From the NCBI GenBank assembly GCA_963632935.1, contig CAVGWA010000001.1, forward strand, positions 27,955 through 91,954: a DNA stretch of 64,000 nucleotides. Direction: 5' to 3'. Made by a program: the position numbers and the translations under genes. Each line of letters starts with the position of its first letter. The stretch's first letter is position 1. This stretch comes from Coprosoma sp963632935 (GTDB lineage Bacteria > Bacillota_I > Bacilli_A > RF39 > UBA660). The notes below the pieces were generated by a model that did not search any database, was not told the DNA's origin, and was given only the letters and a program-made list of their open reading frames with translations. Positions 22,127 through 31,462 of this stretch are shown one piece after another.

Positions 22127-22780
22127 ATGAAAAGATTACTAATTTTTATTATTCCTTTTTTAATTTTGGGATGTTCAAAAAAGCTTGAGATAAATGATAA
22201 AATTACTGAGATTAAATATAATAATTATGTTATTGATAGTGGTGATTTTAATAAGATTAAAAATATGATAGGAACTAATTTTAACAAAAAATATGGTGGA
22301 AATTTAGCTGATAAGTTAATAATTAAAACTACAAAGGATATATATTTTTTTTATTTAGATGATGAAATGATTAAATATAATAGCATGGTTCAATATAATA
22401 ATAAATTAAATAAATTTTTAAAAAGTTTGATTGAAAAATATACTAATAAGGATTTTTATTTTATAGAATATAAGAAAAATTATGAAGATGGTGATAATAA
22501 TATTTTGCTTGATAAAACATCTAATTATATTGTTTTAAATTTTAATGAGGATGTTTATGATTTTAGAATTAATGAGATTGAAAAAAGTAATGATAAATTT
22601 GAAGAGGTTAATTTACTTTATTCACAAGATGTGGTTAATGAAAATATTGTAATTCGTAAGACTATTGATTATGAAAATCCTGATGTTAAGATTTCTTTTA
22701 AGAATAAATATGGTTATACTTTTTCTATTATTCCTTTTTATATTAATGATAATTTAAAATTTAATGTAAAAATTACATAA
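22127..22780 (+). CDS. lipoprotein of unknown function
   Basis: This 217-residue protein has a signal peptide and lipobox (FLILGC, cysteine 16) and so would be anchored outside the membrane. The rest is hydrophilic, rich in N, K, D and I, with no family I recognise. GGTGAT lies upstream of the ATG. It is transcribed alone and separated by terminators on both sides. Confidence 0.7.
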   Translation: MKRLLIFIIPFLILGCSKKLEINDKITEIKYNNYVIDSGDFNKIKNMIGTNFNKKYGGNLADKLIIKTTKDIYFFYLDDEMIKYNSMVQYNNKLNKFLKSLIEKYTNKDFYFIEYKKNYEDGDNNILLDKTSNYIVLNFNEDVYDFRINEIEKSNDKFEEVNLLYSQDVVNENIVIRKTIDYENPDVKISFKNKYGYTFSIIPFYINDNLKFNVKIT

Positions 22781-22808
22781 TAAAAGTCGCTTGATAGCGA
22801 CTAATTTT
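22781..22808. terminator. bidirectional terminator between lipoprotein gene and typA
   Basis: AGTCGC/GCGACT stem with T-rich tails on both strands separates two convergent genes. Confidence 0.8.
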
Positions 22809-24612
22809 TCTTATTTGAATATTTTTTTCTTTCGTTTGTGTTTAATATTTTTTTTCTTAATCTGTATGAAACTGGTGTTACTTCGACTAATTCATCTTCA
22901 TTAATGTAGTCTAAGCAAACTTCTAAGCTCATTTCTCTTGGTCTTTTTAAAACTACTGTATGGTCTTTATTAGCACTTCTTGTGTTTGTTAGTTGTTTTC
23001 CTTTGGTCACATTAACGGCTAAATCATTATCATGATTATTTTCTCCAACTATCATTCCCTCGTAAACATCTGTACCTGGTGCGACAAACATTACTCCCCT
23101 ATCTTCTAGTGAACCTAAGGCATAAGCTGTTGCTTTACCACCGTCTATTGATACTAAAACTCCGGCTTTTCTTTCTCCTATATTTCCACTAGTCATTTTT
23201 TCATATGATTTAAATGCATGGCTTAGGATACCATATCCTTTTGTTAATGTCATGAATTCTGTTGTAAAACCGATTAATCCTCTTGATGGAATTGTATATA
23301 AAAGTTTTGTTTGATTATCAAATGGTTGCATGTTTTCCATTGTACCACCACGGTTTCCTAATGCTTCGATTACTGATCCTACATATTCTTCTGGAACTTC
23401 TATTTCAACATCTTCGTATGGTTCGTATTTTGTTCCATCTATTTCTTTTATAATGATTTGCGGTTTTGATACTTGTAGTTCGTATCCTTCACGTCTCATT
23501 GTTTCAATTAATATAGATAGATGTAATTCACCACGACCTGATACTATCCAGGATTCTGAATCTAATTGTTTTACTTTTAAGGAAACGTCTTTATCTGTTT
23601 CTTTTAGTAATCTTTCTTCTATTTGTCTTGCAGTTAGGAATTTTCCTTCACGTCCATTGAAAGGACTTGTATTTACGCCAAATGTCATTTGAAGTGTTGG
23701 TTCATCAATTCTTAATGTAGGTAAGGCTTCTTCGTGTCCTACTTCGCAGATGGTTTCTCCTACTGATATGTCTGGAAGACCTGCAATTGCGACTATATCT
23801 CCTGCATGTGCTTCAGTAACTTCAATTTTATTTAATCCTAAATAGCCAAAGATTTTTTGAATTCTAAATTGTTTAACTGTTCCATCTAGTCGCATGCAAG
23901 AAACATTTGAGTTTACTTTTATGTGTCCTCTTTTGACTACACCGATTCCAATACGTCCGACAAAGTCATTATAATCAAGTAAAGCAGGTTGAAATTGGAA
24001 TGAGCCATTTTCATCTACTTCTGGGGCTGGTATATTTTCAATAACAGCATCTAAAATTGGATCCATTGTTTGTTTTTGATCACTTACTTCAGGACTTGTA
24101 CTTGATGTCCCATTTAGGGCTGATGCATATAGAACTGGAAATTCTAGTTGTTCTAAAGATGCTCCTAATTCAATAAATAGGTCCATCACTTCATCTACAA
24201 CAGCTGCTGGTCTAGCGGATGGTTTATCTATTTTATTAACTACAACAATTGGAGTTACCCCTGCAGCTAGGGCTTTTTTTAATACAAATCTTGTCTGTGG
24301 CATGGTTCCTTCATAAGCATCTACTACTAGTAATACACCATCTACCATGTTCATTATTCTTTCTACTTCACCGCCGAAGTCAGCATGTCCTGGTGTATCT
24401 AATATATTAATTCTATAGTCTTTGTAATTTATAGCTGTTGTTTTAGAAAGAATTGTAATTCCTCTTTCTCTTTCTAAGTCATTTGAATCCATTGCTCTTG
24501 TTTGAACTGTTTCATTTTCTCTAAATGTTCCTGATTGTTTTAGTAGTTGGTCTACTAATGTTGTTTTTCCATGGTCGACATGGGCAATTATTGCTATATT
24601 TCTTTGTTTCAT
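22801..24612 (-). CDS. typA: translational GTPase TypA/BipA
   Basis: This 603-residue ribosome-associated GTPase acts in ribosome assembly and stress adaptation. It has the P-loop IIAHVDHGKTTLVDQLL, switch I RERGITILSK, DTPGHADFGGE and NKID, then the EF-G-like domains III and V and the TypA-specific C-terminal region (EGMIVGENNHDNDLAVN). I chose ATG 24612 because AGGGAG sits 5 bases before it; a longer frame to 24633 has no such site. Confidence 0.97.
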   Translation of the reverse strand: MKQRNIAIIAHVDHGKTTLVDQLLKQSGTFRENETVQTRAMDSNDLERERGITILSKTTAINYKDYRINILDTPGHADFGGEVERIMNMVDGVLLVVDAYEGTMPQTRFVLKKALAAGVTPIVVVNKIDKPSARPAAVVDEVMDLFIELGASLEQLEFPVLYASALNGTSSTSPEVSDQKQTMDPILDAVIENIPAPEVDENGSFQFQPALLDYNDFVGRIGIGVVKRGHIKVNSNVSCMRLDGTVKQFRIQKIFGYLGLNKIEVTEAHAGDIVAIAGLPDISVGETICEVGHEEALPTLRIDEPTLQMTFGVNTSPFNGREGKFLTARQIEERLLKETDKDVSLKVKQLDSESWIVSGRGELHLSILIETMRREGYELQVSKPQIIIKEIDGTKYEPYEDVEIEVPEEYVGSVIEALGNRGGTMENMQPFDNQTKLLYTIPSRGLIGFTTEFMTLTKGYGILSHAFKSYEKMTSGNIGERKAGVLVSIDGGKATAYALGSLEDRGVMFVAPGTDVYEGMIVGENNHDNDLAVNVTKGKQLTNTRSANKDHTVVLKRPREMSLEVCLDYINEDELVEVTPVSYRLRKKILNTNERKKYSNKKN

Positions 24613-24683
24613 ACATACTCCCTCTTTTCGCACTAGGGTTAATTATAGCACGTATAGTATAAGTTGTAAACCTTTTTAGGTAA

Positions 24684-24712
24684 GAAAAAAGCTTGATAAT
24701 TTATCAAGGCTT
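24684..24712 (-). terminator. terminator of the Nudix gene
   Basis: CTTGATAA/TTATCAAG stem followed by six T on the minus strand, just after the Nudix stop. Confidence 0.75.
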
Positions 24713-24715
24713 TGT

Positions 24716-25156
24716 TTAGTTTTCCTCATTAAAATAATTTTTTAGTATGTAGTCAAATGTAATTTTTATGTCGGGAAATACTGGCATTTCTTCTAGTTGT
24801 TTTCTAGTAAACCATCCTATGTCAGTACTTTCTGAACTGATTTTTAAGGAAGCTTCTAGATTATTAGGAATACCAACATATATAATATCTATGTGCTTAT
24901 CTCCATTAATTTTTCTATTGCACTGTATTCCTAATGGTCTTATTAAATCATCTTCTCTTGGAAAATGTTCACCTAATAATGTTATTTTTAAGCCTGTTTC
25001 TTCATATACTTCTCTTATTGCGGCTTCTTCTGGAGTTTCATTTTCTTCAATATGACCTCCTGGTTGGGTCCATTTTCCCCATATTGCATGTTTTACTAAT
25101 AATAATTTTTTTTCATCATTTACTACAAATGCGGATGCACAAAAGTGTCTTTTCAT
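24716..25156 (-). CDS. Nudix hydrolase
   Basis: This 146-residue enzyme has a Nudix box beginning GHIEENETPEEAA and ending REVYEETGL (about residues 34-56), which binds Mg and cleaves nucleoside diphosphate-linked substrates. The core VNDEKKLLLVKHAIWGKW resembles MutT-like house-cleaning enzymes. The substrate cannot be deduced. Confidence 0.88.
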   Translation of the reverse strand: MKRHFCASAFVVNDEKKLLLVKHAIWGKWTQPGGHIEENETPEEAAIREVYEETGLKITLLGEHFPREDDLIRPLGIQCNRKINGDKHIDIIYVGIPNNLEASLKISSESTDIGWFTRKQLEEMPVFPDIKITFDYILKNYFNEEN

Positions 25157-25198
25157 ACTATCACCGTTTTTAAGTATAGCAAATTATTTATTTTATTA

Positions 25199-25918
25199 CT
25201 AGTTTAATACGTCGTAACTTTCTTGGTTTACATTTTTTTCGTAAATTTCTAAATTTTCTTGTAGATCTAGTGTGGCTAGTATGATGTTTTCTAGTTTAAT
25301 TCCTTTTATTTTTATTTCATGTTCTAACCATTTTTTATCTTTGTTCATAGTTTCTAATGATTCTTCAATTATTTGTCCGTCTACTATTAGGTTTGCACAT
25401 AGTCCTGATTTTTGTTTTTTTATTTTTAGGTCTTTATTATTTGGAAGTTGATAATCTGGTTTTAATAAAAAGCTTATTTTACCGTTTGCTTCCATTAAGG
25501 CATAATCTATTTCTGATAGGTCAAAGTGTCCATTTATTCTACATTCTTCTAATAGATCGTTAATATCAAATTTTGTTTTTTTTAGATTTTTATATATTAC
25601 ATTTCCATTTTCTATTAATATTGTAGGGTCTCCTATAAAGAATTTTCTTGCTTTTAAGTTTTTTAGTGTTAGTATGGAAACTAGGTATGCGACTAGTCCG
25701 AAAACTATTACAGCTATTATTCCATGAAGGTATTCTGATTTTAGATTTATTGACATTTCGGCTGCGAAGTTTCCTATTGATATTCCTATTACATAATCAA
25801 ATAAGCTGAATTGGGATACTTGTTTTTTTCCTATCATTTTTGTTACTAGAAATAAGGTTATTAATGATAATAAGCATCTTAATATTACATCTAAAATTTC
25901 TATTATTTCTTTTTCCAT
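25199..25918 (-). CDS. DUF421 (YetF-like) membrane protein
   Basis: This 239-residue protein has three N-terminal transmembrane segments (residues about 8-85, including FSLFDYVIGISIGNFAAEM) and a soluble domain with ILIENGNVIYKNLKK and DLLEECRINGHFDLSEIDYA, the DUF421 signature. Bacillus homologues are linked to spores and membrane but have no fixed biochemical role. Confidence 0.85.
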   Translation of the reverse strand: MEKEIIEILDVILRCLLSLITLFLVTKMIGKKQVSQFSLFDYVIGISIGNFAAEMSINLKSEYLHGIIAVIVFGLVAYLVSILTLKNLKARKFFIGDPTILIENGNVIYKNLKKTKFDINDLLEECRINGHFDLSEIDYALMEANGKISFLLKPDYQLPNNKDLKIKKQKSGLCANLIVDGQIIEESLETMNKDKKWLEHEIKIKGIKLENIILATLDLQENLEIYEKNVNQESYDVLN

Positions 25919-26072
25919 AAGTTCACCATTTTTATTATGGATATAAAAAAAATAATTATGTAAGAATTTTGGTTGTTTTATAAGTAGTGCTGGTGAGTGT
26001 AATTTACTACACTGTTTTTATATAAATTTAATACAATGTAATTGTTAATTAAACATTGAAAGGAATAAACTT
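25919..26072. other. intergenic region with no recognised element
   Basis: AT-rich DNA upstream of DUF421 and of a small rightward ORF. No clear promoter or RNA is seen. Confidence 0.4.
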
Positions 26073-26201
26073 ATGTCTACAAATAATTATATACTAAATA
26101 TTAAAGATGAAACAAGCGTTAAAAGAATTACTTTTGGTTATAAAAAATATGATTATTTTATATCTCGTATTTTCTTAATTAAAGGCATTATAAAGGGATG
26201 A
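26073..26201 (+). CDS. possible 42-residue peptide
   Basis: The ATG at 26073 follows AAAGGA at good spacing; the peptide (MSTNNYILNIKDETSVKR, then YFISRIFLIKGIIKG) is weakly hydrophobic at its end and stops inside a terminator stem. It may be a real small protein or chance. Confidence 0.35.
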   Translation: MSTNNYILNIKDETSVKRITFGYKKYDYFISRIFLIKGIIKG

Positions 26202-26216
26202 ATTTCTTCATCCCTA
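26193..26216. terminator. terminator-like inverted repeat
   Basis: AGGGATGAA/TTCATCCCT lies between the small ORF and the convergent glycosyl transferase gene. T tracts are short. Confidence 0.5.
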
Positions 26217-26265
26217 AATCATTTATCAAATTTATTGTTTACCAACACTATTTGACAAAGAATCA

Positions 26266-27318
26266 TTATTTTTTATGTTTTTTATGCATATGGGCTGTGT
26301 CAACAACTATGTCTGTTTTTAACACGAATATTACAACTATTATTGTTAGTAATGCGTATATTACGTATCCAACTTTTTGGTCATGAAGGACGTAGATAAT
26401 TGATGCTATGGCAAATAGTATATCGATTGCATAAATGATTAATACTGTTGTTTTGTGTGAAAAATTTTTATTCAATAGTTGATGATGTAGATGTGATTTA
26501 TCTGGTTTTGATATTTTTTCACCTTTTAAAAGTCTTCTAATGATTGCAAATACGGTATCTAATATTGGAATTGCAAGAATTAGCAATGGTATTATTAAGG
26601 ATGTTAGTGTTACACTTTTAAAGCCTAGTAAGGCTATTACAGCGATCATAAATCCCATGAATAATGATCCTGAGTCACCAGCAAAGATTGATGCAGGGTG
26701 GAAGTTATGGACTAAGAAGCCTAATACTGATCCTAACATTATAAAAGTTAATACAAAGTCTAATCCCATTTTACCCATTATTATTGATATTATTCCGATT
26801 GTTGCGAAATATATTGCACTGATTCCTGATGCTAGTCCATCTAGACCATCAATTAAGTTAATACAATTTAAGCATCCTAATATAAAGAATATTGTTATAG
26901 GATAAGCGAAAATTCCTAAATCTATATATAATCCAAATGCGGTAATATCTTGTATTAATAATTTTCCATAGCAACATACTACTATTGCGGCCATTAGTTG
27001 GGCAACAAATTTAATGGATGCTTTTAATGGTTTTATGTCATCTATAGCTCCTGTTAGAACTATGATGAAACTTCCTATTAAGATAGAATTCATTGTACTA
27101 CTTGGTTCACCAAATAACATGTATCCGAATAAAAAGCCAAAGAATATTGCAAGACCACCTAATCTTGGCATTGGCTTACTATGAACTTTTCTTGCATTTG
27201 GTATATCAAGTGCTCCTACATGAATTGCTATTTTTTTTATAAATGGAACTATACATACAACGAATAAAAATGTTGTTATTATCATTAGAAATATTTTTAT
27301 TATTTCGTTTTGTCCCAT
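26266..27318 (-). CDS. tagO: UDP-GlcNAc:undecaprenyl-phosphate GlcNAc-1-phosphate transferase (TagO/WecA type)
   Basis: This 350-residue integral membrane enzyme starts teichoic acid or other surface polymer synthesis by moving GlcNAc-1-P onto undecaprenyl phosphate. It has ten or so hydrophobic segments and the family motifs ARKVHSKPMPRLGGLA, INLIDGLDGLASG, FAGDSGSLFMGF and KSHLHHQLL (the HxHH-type motif). I chose ATG 27318, 6 bases after GAGGTG. Confidence 0.92.
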   Translation of the reverse strand: MGQNEIIKIFLMIITTFLFVVCIVPFIKKIAIHVGALDIPNARKVHSKPMPRLGGLAIFFGFLFGYMLFGEPSSTMNSILIGSFIIVLTGAIDDIKPLKASIKFVAQLMAAIVVCCYGKLLIQDITAFGLYIDLGIFAYPITIFFILGCLNCINLIDGLDGLASGISAIYFATIGIISIIMGKMGLDFVLTFIMLGSVLGFLVHNFHPASIFAGDSGSLFMGFMIAVIALLGFKSVTLTSLIIPLLILAIPILDTVFAIIRRLLKGEKISKPDKSHLHHQLLNKNFSHKTTVLIIYAIDILFAIASIIYVLHDQKVGYVIYALLTIIVVIFVLKTDIVVDTAHMHKKHKK

Positions 27319-27364
27319 AAAACTCACCTCTTGTTTTTATTTTAACACATTTTGTTTATTTATG

Positions 27365-27865
27365 CTATTGTTGTTTTAATTGATAGTTTATGCTGTAGGT
27401 TACTATTATTATGTATATAACCATTAATATAAAGTCATTATTAAAATTTAGTGTGGAAAATAAGGTTTTAATTAATAATGTTGTACCGCTTAATGATGTT
27501 GATATTATTAATAATGGTTTTGTGAATTTAACGCCCAATATTCCAGCTAGTATGCCTGATATTATTCCAAATATTATTCTTAAAGACTGATTAATACCTA
27601 TAAACTGACATAAAATATATGCACTTACACCACATAGGATAAATATACCAATTAAATATAATTTGTAAGATATAAAACCTATTATTATTCCTATTATGAT
27701 TGAACATGTTGTTACCATCTGACTTTCTATTATGTATGATGGTAAAGATGCCAGTGCGAATTTGTAACCGATTATGAATCCTAATATAGCTAATAATGCT
27801 TTACTGAATTTATAGCCAAAAAGACATGTAATAAATCCTAGTATTAAATCAAGAATTTTTGTCAT
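27365..27865 (-). CDS. DUF4203-like membrane protein
   Basis: This 166-residue protein consists of about six hydrophobic helices rich in small residues (LLAILGFIIGYKFA, IIFGIISGILAGILG), resembling DUF4203/TMEM198 proteins. AGGAGG lies upstream. The function is unknown. Confidence 0.6.
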   Translation of the reverse strand: MTKILDLILGFITCLFGYKFSKALLAILGFIIGYKFALASLPSYIIESQMVTTCSIIIGIIIGFISYKLYLIGIFILCGVSAYILCQFIGINQSLRIIFGIISGILAGILGVKFTKPLLIISTSLSGTTLLIKTLFSTLNFNNDFILMVIYIIIVTYSINYQLKQQ

Positions 27866-27892
27866 ATATTCCTCCTTTTTTAATTATAGCAC

Positions 27893-27917
27893 GAAAAAAG
27901 ACGAATTACTCGTCTTT
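27893..27917 (-). terminator. terminator of the aminopeptidase gene
   Basis: AAGACGA/TCGTCTT stem with a T-rich tail overlaps the stop codon. Confidence 0.75.
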
Positions 27918-29315
27918 GTAGAATATTTTATATGCTCTATAGGCATTATATATATCAAATTTACTTGTTATTTCGTATGGTGAGTGCATTGATAAGACGG
28001 GAATTCCACAATCTAGTACATCTAGACCTTTGTTGGCTAGTATATATGCGATTGTTCCACCACCACCTACTCCTATTTTACCCATTTCACTATTTTGGTA
28101 GGCTATATTATTTCTTTCAAATAAATTTCTTATATATCCAACATATTCTGCGTTTGCATCTGAGGCTCCACCTTTACTGGCTGTTCCTGTATATTTTATT
28201 ATTGAAATTCCATGGGATATATATGATTCGTTATTTTTTTCATATATGCCTTGGAAGTTTGGATTGTATGCTCCTGTTACGTCGGCTGATAGAACTTTTG
28301 AATTATTAAATATTTTATCTAATAACCCTACTTTATTTCCTACTGTTTTTTCTAATAATATTTGAATAAAGTTTTCAAATGTTCTTGAACACATTCCAGT
28401 GTTTCCCACGCTTCCTATTTCTTCTTTATCTGCTAATAGGCAAATGCATGTTTTCTTTGGATTTTCTATGTTTGCTAATGCTGTTATACTTGTATATGCA
28501 CATGATCTATCATCTTGTCCATATCCAGCAATTAAACTTTTATCAAAGCCTAAACTTTTTGCATTAATTGCTGGAACAAATTCTATCTCACTACTAACAA
28601 AATCAGATTCGGTAATTTCGTATTTTTGGTTTAATAAATTTAAAATATTTAATTTTGTTTTTTCACTTATTTCTTCATCTGTTTCATATGGTATATTGCC
28701 AACTAATATATTTAAATCTTCACCACTTATTGCTTCTTCTAGGTTTTTTTTATTTTGCTGTTTTGAAAGATGTGGTAATAAATCTGCGATGGTGAATATT
28801 GGATCGTCTTCTTTTTCTCCAATGTTTACTGTTAGTTTTTCACCATTTGCTTTTATTATTACACCATGCATGCTTAATGGAATATTTACCCATTGATATT
28901 TTTTTATTCCACCATAGTAGTGTGTTTTAAACATTGCAAGTTCTGTTTGTTCGTATAATGGGTTAGGTTTTAAATCTAATCTTGGTGAGTCAATGTGAGC
29001 TCCTATTATGTTAAATCCTTTTTCTAAATCTTCACTTCCTATTATTGCGGCATAGATATTTTTGTTTCTATTTATATAAAATACTTTTTCTCCTGCTTTT
29101 AGGCATTCTTCTTTTTCAATATTTTTAAAACCGTTTTTTATTAATAGTTGTGATATTTTTTCAACGCATTCTCTTTCTGTTTTTGCTTCATTTAGAAATT
29201 TTATATATTTATTACTGTAATCAAATATTTTTTCTTTTTCTTCTTTGGTTGTTTTTTCCCAACCTGATTTTGATTTTTTGAATAGTTTTTCTTTTAATTC
29301 TTTAGCGTTTTTCAT
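27906..29315 (-). CDS. M18 family zinc aminopeptidase
   Basis: This 469-residue cytosolic metallopeptidase removes N-terminal residues from peptides. Metal and catalytic motifs are visible in order: IGAHIDSPRLDLK, YGQDDRSCAYTS, LADKEEIGSVGNTG, SADVTGAYNP and the C-terminal LSMHSPYEITSK histidine. Length is normal for the family. GGAGGT precedes the ATG. Confidence 0.95.
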   Translation of the reverse strand: MKNAKELKEKLFKKSKSGWEKTTKEEKEKIFDYSNKYIKFLNEAKTERECVEKISQLLIKNGFKNIEKEECLKAGEKVFYINRNKNIYAAIIGSEDLEKGFNIIGAHIDSPRLDLKPNPLYEQTELAMFKTHYYGGIKKYQWVNIPLSMHGVIIKANGEKLTVNIGEKEDDPIFTIADLLPHLSKQQNKKNLEEAISGEDLNILVGNIPYETDEEISEKTKLNILNLLNQKYEITESDFVSSEIEFVPAINAKSLGFDKSLIAGYGQDDRSCAYTSITALANIENPKKTCICLLADKEEIGSVGNTGMCSRTFENFIQILLEKTVGNKVGLLDKIFNNSKVLSADVTGAYNPNFQGIYEKNNESYISHGISIIKYTGTASKGGASDANAEYVGYIRNLFERNNIAYQNSEMGKIGVGGGGTIAYILANKGLDVLDCGIPVLSMHSPYEITSKFDIYNAYRAYKIFYKDE

Positions 29316-29340
29316 ATATGACCTCCATTTGTATTATGGA

Positions 29341-30348
29341 CTAATAATTTTTGTTTAAACCACTTTCTAGTAATGGGATGTTTTCTAATAAGACACCTGT
29401 TCCTTCAACTACACATGTAAGTGGTGATTCTGCTATAAATACTGGAACTTTTAGTTCGTGACTTAAAAGTTTATCTATCCCATCTAAGAGTGCTCCACCG
29501 CCTGTTATTACTATTCCTTTATCAATTATGTCTGCTGATAATTCTGGTGGTGTTTGTTCTAAAACCGATTTTGCTGTTCCAACAATTACGTAAGCACTTT
29601 CTCTTAGAGCTTCTTCTACTTCTTCTGATGATAATGTTATTGTATGAGGTAGACCTGTTACTAAGTCACGACCTCTTACTTCCATCTTTTCATCTTTTGA
29701 TCCTGGAAAAACTGTTCCTATTTGAAATTTTATTTCTTCAGCTGTTCTATCTCCTACTAACAATTTATATTTTTCTCTGATGTATTTTATTATGTCATTA
29801 TCAAAAACGTTTCCGGCTATTTTTATTGATGAAGATGTTACTATACCACCTAGTGATAAAACTGCAACATCGGTTGTTCCTCCACCAATATCAATTACCA
29901 TGTTTCCACTTGGTTTTGATATGTCCATTCCAGCGCCTACGGCTGCTACTTTTGGTTCTTCTTCTAGGTATACTTTTCTAGCACCCGTTTTTTCTGCGGC
30001 TTCTCTTATAGCGTTTTTTTCTACTTGTGTTATGTTTGAAGGACAGCATATTAGTATTCTTGGTCTGCCAAAGAAGCTTTTTCCATTTACTTTTCTTATA
30101 AAATTATTAAGCATAATTTCTGTTATTTCGAAGTCTGCAATTACTCCATCTTTCATTGGTCTTATGGCTTTTACTTGTCCAGGGGTTCTTCCTAACATTT
30201 CTTTTGCAGTTGTTCCAACGGCAACTGGTCTTTTTGTTTCTTCATCTATGGCCACTACACTTGGTTCATTTAATACTATTCCTTGTCCTTTTATGTAAAT
30301 TAGAACATTTGCTGTTCCTAAATCTATTCCTATATCTTTTGAAAACAT
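29341..30348 (-). CDS. mbl: MreB-like rod-shape protein Mbl
   Basis: This 335-residue actin homologue polymerises under the membrane to guide wall synthesis. It has the phosphate loops DIGIDLGTANVLIYIKGQG and MVIDIGGGTTDVAVLS and the adenosine motif IVITGGGALLDGI. The sequence is closer to Mbl than MreB (single gene, no mreCD next to it). The organism is therefore probably rod-shaped. Confidence 0.9.
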   Translation of the reverse strand: MFSKDIGIDLGTANVLIYIKGQGIVLNEPSVVAIDEETKRPVAVGTTAKEMLGRTPGQVKAIRPMKDGVIADFEITEIMLNNFIRKVNGKSFFGRPRILICCPSNITQVEKNAIREAAEKTGARKVYLEEEPKVAAVGAGMDISKPSGNMVIDIGGGTTDVAVLSLGGIVTSSSIKIAGNVFDNDIIKYIREKYKLLVGDRTAEEIKFQIGTVFPGSKDEKMEVRGRDLVTGLPHTITLSSEEVEEALRESAYVIVGTAKSVLEQTPPELSADIIDKGIVITGGGALLDGIDKLLSHELKVPVFIAESPLTCVVEGTGVLLENIPLLESGLNKNY

Positions 30349-30428
30349 TTTATCACCCTTTTTCTTTAAGTATTATAACATACAGCGTTCTTTATTCGCA
30401 ACAAATTATTTCGACATTTTATTAATAA

Positions 30429-31286
30429 TTAGTGCTTATAATAATGTGTTCTGTTCATGTATTTATTTCGTTTTTTATTTTTTATTGTGAAGATAATTAT
30501 AGCTATTATAATTGGTGATGAAAGGATTAAAATTCCTATTGCCATTCCTATTATGTCTGTTATAAACATACTTTTTGAATAATTTATATAGTATTTTTGT
30601 ATTTCGTTATTTTCTGCTGTTATATAGATTGTTATTTTATTATTTCCCGTTTTTAATTTGTTATTTCCTTCTATGTTTATTTTTGCTTTTTTATCTTCAG
30701 TTATTATATTTATTTTTAATGATTTCCTGTTTGATGTTACGAAAATATTGTTTATTTCATTATCTATAAATTTATATTCTTTGCCATCAATTTTAATTGT
30801 TTTTATTTTATTATTACTACTTAGTTTTTTGTTTCTTATTATGTTTATTGTGTATGTTTTAGTCATACCACCTGGAGTTGTTAATTTTGCTTCTATTTTG
30901 TTATTTCCTATTTCTAAGTTTTTTGTTTTTTCGTATTCTACTTTTGCATATTGATAATTTGGGAGTATTTCTATGTTTGCGGTGGAGTCATATGTTGTAA
31001 ATGTCATTTCATCATTTGTTTGAATATTTGTTTGATTTATTGTTACACTTTTCAGAGAAATATCATTATATTCTGCACATGGGTCTGTGTATATGGCATC
31101 TCCTTCGGCAATAAAACCGGCATCCGTTTGCTTTGCTTTGTGGTAGTGATTATTGTGATAGCCATATGTTATTCCATTACATGATTTTATCGAGTTTTCA
31201 TATAACTGTCCTTCATCAGCTTTTACACTATTGATACTTATTCCAAATAGAAACAATAGCAAAAAAGCATATCTTGTTTTTTTCAT
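30429..31286 (-). CDS. secreted, membrane-anchored YHYH / cadherin-like beta-sandwich protein
   Basis: This 285-residue protein has a cleavable signal peptide (KKTRYAFLLLFLFGISINSVKA), a YHYH-type motif (YGYHNNHYHKAK), two beta-sandwich modules of the cadherin-like type (NNKIEAKLTTPGG; LKTGNNKITIYITAEN) and a C-terminal transmembrane helix with a basic tail. It is probably displayed on the cell surface; the function is unknown. Confidence 0.65.
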   Translation of the reverse strand: MKKTRYAFLLLFLFGISINSVKADEGQLYENSIKSCNGITYGYHNNHYHKAKQTDAGFIAEGDAIYTDPCAEYNDISLKSVTINQTNIQTNDEMTFTTYDSTANIEILPNYQYAKVEYEKTKNLEIGNNKIEAKLTTPGGMTKTYTINIIRNKKLSSNNKIKTIKIDGKEYKFIDNEINNIFVTSNRKSLKINIITEDKKAKINIEGNNKLKTGNNKITIYITAENNEIQKYYINYSKSMFITDIIGMAIGILILSSPIIIAIIIFTIKNKKRNKYMNRTHYYKH

Positions 31287-31437
31287 GATACCACCTACTC
31301 CATTTAATTTTTTTGAATGCTATATAATAGTATACAGCAACAACAATATAATATCAAAAGAAAGTGAGAATTTTGTTTATTTTTTTGTTATATTTTAAAA
31401 TTAACAAGAATAAAAAAATAAAAAAGATTTTGTGATA
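31287..31437. other. AT-rich intergenic region
   Basis: Between two leftward genes. Contains TATAAT-like sequences that may serve the surface protein gene, but no confident promoter. Confidence 0.35.
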
Positions 31438-31462
31438 TAAAAAAAGTGACTTTTCGTCACTA
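31438..31462 (-). terminator. terminator of the pyrophosphatase gene
   Basis: AGTGAC/GTCACT stem followed by seven T on the minus strand. Confidence 0.8.

Noticed and set aside
29490..30425. Leucine-rich plus-strand ORFs opposite mbl and other genes
   Set aside because: They are antisense shadows of strongly conserved genes in AT-rich DNA, without ribosome sites.
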